Positions 59,660 through 64,000 of a DNA stretch of 64,000 nt are shown piece by piece. The stretch spans positions 338,313 through 402,312 of the forward strand of contig CAVRXU010000007.1 of assembly GCA_963725155.1 (NCBI GenBank), written 5' to 3'. Origin of the DNA: DATDAH01 sp963725155 (lineage in GTDB: Bacteria; Actinomycetota; Acidimicrobiia; Acidimicrobiales; DATDAH01). Under the pieces are notes generated by a model, which worked only from the letters and a program-made list of their open reading frames with translations, was not told the origin of the DNA and searched no databases. Positions within the stretch are counted from its first letter, which is position 1; every line of letters starts with the position of its first letter. A program made the position numbers and the translations under genes.

Positions 59660-59905
59660 ATGTCGGACTACCAGATCCCCAAGCCCGAGCCCAAAGAGAT
59701 CGACAGCGTCAAGTGGTTGGAGTGGAAGGACGTCCTGGACCGGGCGACCCTGAAGGGTCATCCGCTGCAGGAAGAGCGCTGCGACAACTGTCTCTACTTC
59801 CTGGATCCGACCGAGGAGATCTCGTATTGCTGGCACCAGCAGCTGCGCATCCTCGTCGGCGGCGGCTGGTGGTGCCAGTGGTGGGAGAAGATCGAGGACG
59901 AGTGA
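59660..59905 (+). CDS. Small HiPIP-like four-cysteine protein
   Basis: An 81-residue protein with Cys at about 41, 44, 57 and 72. The pattern ERCDNCLYFLDP, then YCWHQQLRILV, then GGWWCQWWEKI follows the high-potential iron-sulfur protein scheme (C-x-x-C-x-F/Y, C, hydrophobic stretch, GWC-x-x-W). Known HiPIPs are periplasmic electron carriers with a Tat signal; this one has no signal and begins with charged residues, so it would be cytoplasmic. The remaining ~38 residues are hydrophilic. The cysteine spacing could also bind zinc. It lies between two LLM oxidoreductase genes. Family membership is my inference from motif order. Confidence 0.55.
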   Translation: MSDYQIPKPEPKEIDSVKWLEWKDVLDRATLKGHPLQEERCDNCLYFLDPTEEISYCWHQQLRILVGGGWWCQWWEKIEDE

Positions 59906-59914
59906 CGCCGGGCC

Positions 59915-61405
59915 TCAGGTGAAGGCGGCGATGACCGGCGCCCAGCGGTCGATCGGGGCCGTGCCGTCGTGGCCAAGATCCGGCAGGCTGACGATCACTT
60001 CGGTGACGCCGGCAGCGGCGAGCTCGCCGACCCGATCCACCTGGTCCTCCACGGTGCCCGCGTTCACCGCGGCCCGGTAGGCAGTTGCGGCCTGCCGGCG
60101 GGGTCGCAGGCGATCGACCAGGGCGGTGAGCTCGTGGTGGTCGGCGCCGATCAGAGTCGGCGCCAGATGGGTGACCGACACCTCCTCGTGGTCACGGCCG
60201 AGATCATCCAGGTGGCGGTGTAGCGCCGCAACCTTGCGCCGCACGACGTCGCGGTCCCCCATGATGTTCACGGCGTCGGCGTACCGCGCCGCGAGACGAA
60301 GGGTTCGTCGCTCGCCGCCACCCCCGACCAGGATCGGAATCCGCTCCTGGAGGGGGCGCGGGTAGCCGATCGTCTCCGGGAGGTGGAGGGTCCGGCCCTC
60401 GAAGGGCTTGGACCCCGGTCCCCAGAGCTTCGGCAGGGCCTCCAGTGTGTCCTCGAGGAGGTCGTAGCGATCGGGCACCGGCGGGAAGGCCCAGCCGTAG
60501 GCCGCGTGCTCCCGCTCGTACCAGCCGAGGCCAAGGCCGCACCGGGCCCGGCCGCCGGAGACGACGTCGAGCGTGGCGATGACCTTGGCCAGGAGCCCGA
60601 CGTTGCGGAACGTCACCGGCGTGACGAGGGCGCCGAGCGTGACCCTCGTCGTCCGGGCTGCCAGCCAGGCCAACGCCGTGTACGGCTCCAGCATCGGGTC
60701 CCAGTCCCGACCGACTTGAGGGATCTGGCGGACGTGGTCCATGACCCAGAGGCTGTCGAAGCCGGCCGCCTCGGCCGCGGTGGCCGTGGTCGCCAACCCG
60801 TCGGCGATGTCCTCCCACGGAAACGCGGAGAGGTGGAGCCCGAAGCGCACGGCAGCCGTTGGCCCTGCGGCCGGCGTCTGTCGACCGACGGGCTCGGCCA
60901 GGTGGGCCGGGACCTGGCGCACCGGCACCGGGGCCAGCACCCGGTCGAAGCCCTCCCCCTCCAGGCGTCCGCGCACCTCAGCCCACCGGGCGAACTGCTG
61001 CTTGAGGGCGTTGGCCGGCAGCGGGTGGGCGCGTTCTCGGTTGCGGGCCCGTCCGGTCTCCGCCGGGAGGTCGAAGGCGACGGCGACGCAGGGCACGCCG
61101 TGCTCGGTCGCCACGCGCCGGTAGCCGGCTCGGCGCTCGTCGTCGAGGCCGAGTGTGTCCACCACCGTGGTCAGCCCCCGCCGTAGCCGGTGCCCGACGA
61201 TCGTGTCGAGGAGGGCGAAGGCGTCGTCAGTGGCGTCGAGATCGTCCTCCGCGTGCCCGACGACGGCCCGCAGGCGGTCGCTGGCGACGATCTCGTCGGG
61301 GGCGAAGTGCTCAGCGGCCCACGTCGACTTCCCGGCGTTCGACGGCCCGATCAGCACGACCAGACAGGGCACCGGCAGCCGGGTCACCTCCTGGTCGTCG
61401 GGCAT
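59915..61405 (-). CDS. Fusion: polynucleotide-kinase-like P-loop kinase + LLM oxidoreductase
   Basis: A 496-residue two-domain protein. Residues ~1-175 form a small P-loop kinase (VVLIGPSNAGKSTWAAEHF at ~16-34, VVDTLGLDDERRAGYRRVA, RNRERAHPLPANALKQQFAR lid) like PNK/zeta-type ATPases. A Pro/Ala linker follows, and from ~188 (VRFGLHLSAFPWED) a complete luciferase-like domain with FDSLWVMDHVRQIPQVGRDW, LDVVSGGRARCGLGLGWYER and ILVGGGGERRTLRLAARYAD. The reading frame is continuous, with no break at the joint. It could couple phosphorylation or ATP sensing to an F420-dependent reaction; that is speculation. Downstream of a 148-residue hypothetical gene on the same strand. Confidence 0.85.
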   Translation of the reverse strand: MPDDQEVTRLPVPCLVVLIGPSNAGKSTWAAEHFAPDEIVASDRLRAVVGHAEDDLDATDDAFALLDTIVGHRLRRGLTTVVDTLGLDDERRAGYRRVATEHGVPCVAVAFDLPAETGRARNRERAHPLPANALKQQFARWAEVRGRLEGEGFDRVLAPVPVRQVPAHLAEPVGRQTPAAGPTAAVRFGLHLSAFPWEDIADGLATTATAAEAAGFDSLWVMDHVRQIPQVGRDWDPMLEPYTALAWLAARTTRVTLGALVTPVTFRNVGLLAKVIATLDVVSGGRARCGLGLGWYEREHAAYGWAFPPVPDRYDLLEDTLEALPKLWGPGSKPFEGRTLHLPETIGYPRPLQERIPILVGGGGERRTLRLAARYADAVNIMGDRDVVRRKVAALHRHLDDLGRDHEEVSVTHLAPTLIGADHHELTALVDRLRPRRQAATAYRAAVNAGTVEDQVDRVGELAAAGVTEVIVSLPDLGHDGTAPIDRWAPVIAAFT

Positions 61406-61434
61406 GCCTCAGCGGGGCCCAGCGGTGGGCCGAC

Positions 61435-61881
61435 TCAGGTGACGGTGCAGCGGTCGCGGAGCGACTCGACGACGGCAACGTTGGGCTTGTTCTGGCCGTG
61501 CCGCTTCGCTTCGAAGGCAATGTGCCGGCCGTCCTGGAGATCGAGGTCGACCCGCATCGTGATCTTTCCGTCGGTGATCACGGCATCGGTCACGTCGCGG
61601 TAGGGGATCTGGGCCAGCGGGTCGCCTGTGGGCTTGCCCATGAACGACGAGTTCGTGAGGCTGAACCGCTCAGGGCCGAGCCCGAGCCAACCAAACTGCC
61701 CGATCGGCACGTCACTGGGTCGGTTCGTGGCGGTACCGGAGATGCCGGCGCCGACCGCGCCGCCGACGGTACCGCCGATCTGGGCCGTGGTCCCGCCGGG
61801 GTGCGTGATGGGGCAGGCCTCCTCGACCGGCTCGTTCAGATGGCTCGCCATCCGCTCCGCGTACTTCGCCTTCCCTGCCAC
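61435..61881 (-). CDS. Conserved-looking hypothetical protein with glycine-rich segment
   Basis: A 148-residue protein I do not recognise. A Gly/Ala/Thr-rich stretch near residues 30-50 (GGTVGGAVGAGISG) could be a glycine zipper or short membrane-active helix. The C-terminal half (FSLTNSSFMGKPTGD, ITMRVDLDLQDGRHIAFEAK) has the alternating pattern of a PH-like or beta-sandwich domain. GTG start with GGGGGAGG upstream. It lies 29 bases before the kinase-LLM fusion gene and is probably transcribed with it. Confidence 0.6.
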   Translation of the reverse strand: MAGKAKYAERMASHLNEPVEEACPITHPGGTTAQIGGTVGGAVGAGISGTATNRPSDVPIGQFGWLGLGPERFSLTNSSFMGKPTGDPLAQIPYRDVTDAVITDGKITMRVDLDLQDGRHIAFEAKRHGQNKPNVAVVESLRDRCTVT

Positions 61882-61939
61882 GGCAGCCTCCCCCAGTTCG
61901 AGTCGTACGGCGGGGAATCCTAGGTCCCCGGCCGGCCCG

Positions 61940-62608
61940 TCAGTTGGCGACGCCGGCGAGGCCGTTGCCGATGAGCTTGGCCCCGAGGATGAGGAGGATG
62001 ACCATCATGATGACCGCGTTGTTGTTGGCCATGAACGTCTTCACTGGCGCCAGGGCCTGTGTCGCGCGGTCGGTGGCCACGAGGTAGAAGAGGACGGACC
62101 CGGCAACCGTGACGCTGGCGAGGACGACGAACACGGCAACGGCTGCCACCTCGTCGCCCGTCGACAGCCCGAGCTGAGCGATGGAGGCCATGGCGGCGAC
62201 CGTCAGGGCCAGGTTCTTCGGGTTCACGCCCGACAGCGCCACGCCGAGCACGAATGATCGGCCAGCCGTGAAGTGGTCGACCGACGCCATCCAGGACGGC
62301 ATGGTCGCCTCCTCCCCCGCCTTCGGACGTTGCTGCCATTGCTTGGCCGCCATGGCCAGGAAGAGCACGCCGATCAGCAACGTGCCCCAGTCGATGCCCG
62401 AGGACGTCGCATCGTCGGGGTCGTCGGCGACGGCCAGGACGATCGCGCTCACGACGGCCAGTCCCAGGACCCACCCGGCGGCGAACGCTGGGCCGTTGGT
62501 GCGGGCCTTCGGGGTACCGAGCATCAGGATGACGGCGATGATCGGGATCGGGCTCAGCGCCACGGCGACGGCCGCGGGGAGCAGGTCGCCGATGGCGGTG
62601 GTCAGCAT
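61940..62608 (-). CDS. GAP/Sap-family membrane protein (LysE-like fold)
   Basis: Predicted six-helix membrane protein of 222 residues. AVALSPIPIIAVILMLGTPK (~15-34) is the GAP-family signature (mycobacterial Sap/Gap proteins that help export sulfolipid or glycopeptidolipid), FAAGWVLGLAVVSAIVL is helix 2, and GVALSGVNPKNLALTVAAMA (~120-139) the NPKN motif related to LysE. Substrate unknown. Its ATG overlaps the SRPBCC stop (ATGA). Confidence 0.82.
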   Translation of the reverse strand: MLTTAIGDLLPAAVAVALSPIPIIAVILMLGTPKARTNGPAFAAGWVLGLAVVSAIVLAVADDPDDATSSGIDWGTLLIGVLFLAMAAKQWQQRPKAGEEATMPSWMASVDHFTAGRSFVLGVALSGVNPKNLALTVAAMASIAQLGLSTGDEVAAVAVFVVLASVTVAGSVLFYLVATDRATQALAPVKTFMANNNAVIMMVILLILGAKLIGNGLAGVAN

Positions 62609-63087
62609 CAGGAGGTGACGTGGGCCTCGAGTTGGGTGAGGCCTTTCTCGAAGTCCTTGCCGACCATCTTGTCCATGCTCGTGAAGATGCCCATCACCTT
62701 CGTCGCGAAGGTCTTCGGACCCTGCATGGTCCAGGTCACCCGGGTGCCGTCGCCCTCGGGCTCGAGCCGGAACCGGGTCGTGTTGCTGGACTTGAACGGC
62801 TTGAGGAAGTCCAGGGCCAGGGTGACACCCGAGGGCTCGTCAGCCGCGGTGATCTCCATGCGCCCCTCCCCTGCTTTCCGGTTGCCCTTCCACTCGTACA
62901 CGGCGCCGACACCGGCGTCGGCCCCGCTGAACGTCCGGGTCATGTCGGGGTCGAGCCCTTCCCACGGCGACCAGTTCGGCCAGTCGTGGAAGTCGGCGAG
63001 GGCGGCGTACACCCTCGCCGGGGGCGCCGGGATCAGCGCCTGACGCTCGACCGTGTACGTGTTGCGATCGTCGTCCCCGTCAGCCAT
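62608..63087 (-). CDS. SRPBCC (START/Bet v1-like) protein
   Basis: A 159-residue ligand-binding-fold protein. IPAPPARVYAALADFHDWPN (~19-38) and WSPWEGLDPDMTRTFSG are the family's N-terminal pattern, and FRLEPEGDGTRVTWTMQGP and GKDFEKGLTQLEAHV the C-terminal strand and helix. Such proteins bind hydrophobic ligands. I choose ATG 63087; a longer frame would extend through the divergent promoter. Probably co-transcribed with the GAP gene. Confidence 0.85.
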   Translation of the reverse strand: MADGDDDRNTYTVERQALIPAPPARVYAALADFHDWPNWSPWEGLDPDMTRTFSGADAGVGAVYEWKGNRKAGEGRMEITAADEPSGVTLALDFLKPFKSSNTTRFRLEPEGDGTRVTWTMQGPKTFATKVMGIFTSMDKMVGKDFEKGLTQLEAHVTS

Positions 63088-63177
63088 GGCACGCCCCCTC
63101 AGGGTCCTCGTCGGCTTCGGCCGGAGGCTACTCAGCACACCGCCGCGGGTCGGCAGCCCTGTGAGAAGGGTGATGTC

Positions 63178-64000
63178 GTGCAGCTGAACCCTCGCTATGG
63201 CACCGACCCGCTCATCACCCTCGACAGCCCGCCTGCCGCGATCCTCGAGCCTGTCGTCCGCCAGCGCCGCCGGCTCGCGGCCACCCTGGCCACGCTCACC
63301 GACGAGGAGTGGGGGCACCCCAGCCGGTGCGACGCTTGGTCGACCCGCGACGTGATCGTCCACCTCGACAGCACCAACACCTTCTGGACCTTCTCGATCG
63401 CCCAGGGCCTGAAGGGCGAGCCCACACAGTTCCTGGCCACGTTCGACCCGGTGGCCTCGCCCGCCCAGATGGTCGCCGATGCCGGCGAGGTCTCGCCCCG
63501 CGACGTCCTCGAGCGGTTCGTGACGTCCACGGAAGCCCTGACCGACCTGCTGACGGCACTCGATGACGGGGACTGGTCGGTCCTGGCCGAGTCACCACCG
63601 GGTCACGTCAGCGTGAGCGTCCTCGCTCACCACGCCCTCTGGGACTCGTGGGTCCACGAGCGGGACATCCTGATCCCTTTGGGCATCCCGCCGGAGGTGG
63701 AGATGGACGAGGTGGCGGCCAGCCTGCGCTATGGCGCGGCCCTCGGCCCGGCGTTCGCCGCCAACAACGGGGGCGTCGACCATGGCGTGCTCGCCGTCCA
63801 GGTGACGGATCCCGACATCGACTTCATCGTCGAGATCGGTGACCACGCCGCGGTGCACACGGGGCGGGCGACCGGCGCCGACCTCCTCCTCACCGGTGAC
63901 GCCGTCGAGCTCCTCGAGGCCCTGAGCATCCGGGCACCGATGCCCCAGACGATCCCGGTTGAGGCCGCCTGGATCCTCCGCGGCGTGGCCGAGGTCTTCG
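63178..64000 (+). CDS. DinB-like / maleylpyruvate isomerase-family protein, 3' end outside window
   Basis: The frame starts at GTG 63178 and is open to the right edge, giving 274 visible residues. LAATLATLTDEEWGHPSRCD and AWSTRDVIVHLDSTNTFW (~36-71) match the mycothiol-dependent maleylpyruvate isomerase N-domain (TIGR03083-like), and ALWDSWVHERDILIPLG (~152) carries the third metal His. So the His triad is likely complete. The C-terminal part (GDHAAVHTGRATGADLLLTG) resembles the SCP2-like domain common in this family. Substrate unknown. Divergent from the SRPBCC operon across 90 bases. Confidence 0.8.
   Translation, partial: MQLNPRYGTDPLITLDSPPAAILEPVVRQRRRLAATLATLTDEEWGHPSRCDAWSTRDVIVHLDSTNTFWTFSIAQGLKGEPTQFLATFDPVASPAQMVADAGEVSPRDVLERFVTSTEALTDLLTALDDGDWSVLAESPPGHVSVSVLAHHALWDSWVHERDILIPLGIPPEVEMDEVAASLRYGAALGPAFAANNGGVDHGVLAVQVTDPDIDFIVEIGDHAAVHTGRATGADLLLTGDAVELLEALSIRAPMPQTIPVEAAWILRGVAEVF

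Overview
The window is a very GC-rich, gene-dense actinobacterial chromosome segment. An Acidimicrobiia-type organism (Iamia/Ilumatobacter-like) is my best guess. This rests on the mix of content: an AftD-type arabinofuranosyltransferase, a four-gene 'conservon', several F420-type luciferase-like (LLM) oxidoreductases, DUF3152, DUF2516 and a mycothiol/maleylpyruvate-isomerase-type protein, frequent GTGA/ATGA stop-start overlaps, and many starts that look leaderless (a TANNNT box 5-8 bases before the start codon). I see no tRNA, rRNA, CRISPR array, transposase, integrase or phage gene.

Layout. 1-16 kb is a cell-envelope glycan region: a minus-strand operon (SGNH lipoprotein, two tandem GT-C transferases, GNAT, deacetylase running off the left edge), a GT2/DUF2304 pair, a methyltransferase, a large AftD-family arabinofuranosyltransferase coupled to an SGNH protein, a second SGNH lipoprotein with a GT2, and a GT4. 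16-25.8 kb holds an alpha/beta hydrolase, a GGDEF-EAL protein, an MBL-fold hydrolase, an oxidoreductase/SDR pair, a cyclase-family hydrolase, and an acyltransferase-SGNH protein with a rhamnosyltransferase-like GT2. 25.8-30.7 kb is a conservon (sensor kinase, roadblock, DUF742, GTPase) with a divergent DUF4388 gene.

30.7-52.1 kb is rich in hydrolases and amine/acyl chemistry: CapA, M18 aminopeptidase, TPQ amine oxidase, C69 dipeptidase, beta-lactamase-fold hydrolase, amidase, acyl-ACP-desaturase-like diiron protein, an AftB-like GT-C, then a tightly overlapping operon (class III aminotransferase, C45 acyltransferase/peptidase, GNAT, acyl-CoA ligase, flavodoxin), an FGGY kinase/sphingosine-phosphate-lyase-like pair, LysE exporter, dienelactone hydrolase and DUF3152. 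52.1-58.0 kb is a complete oligopeptide-type ABC importer operon in which every gene is interrupted by frameshifts. 58-64 kb holds a cupin, an LLM oxidoreductase, a tiny HiPIP-like protein, a kinase-LLM fusion, a GAP-family transporter, an SRPBCC protein and a DinB-like protein running off the right edge.

Non-coding structure. A ~99-bp intergenic repeat occurs as a triple array at 7.3 kb and as relatives at 13.0 and 25.7 kb. Three long hairpins share CGTTCTGG/CCAGAACG ends at gene 3' ends. Convergent genes often end in one shared palindrome. Thirteen frameshifts were found, eleven of them packed into 4.2 kb of the ABC operon. I read these mainly as sequence errors, because the code between them is intact.
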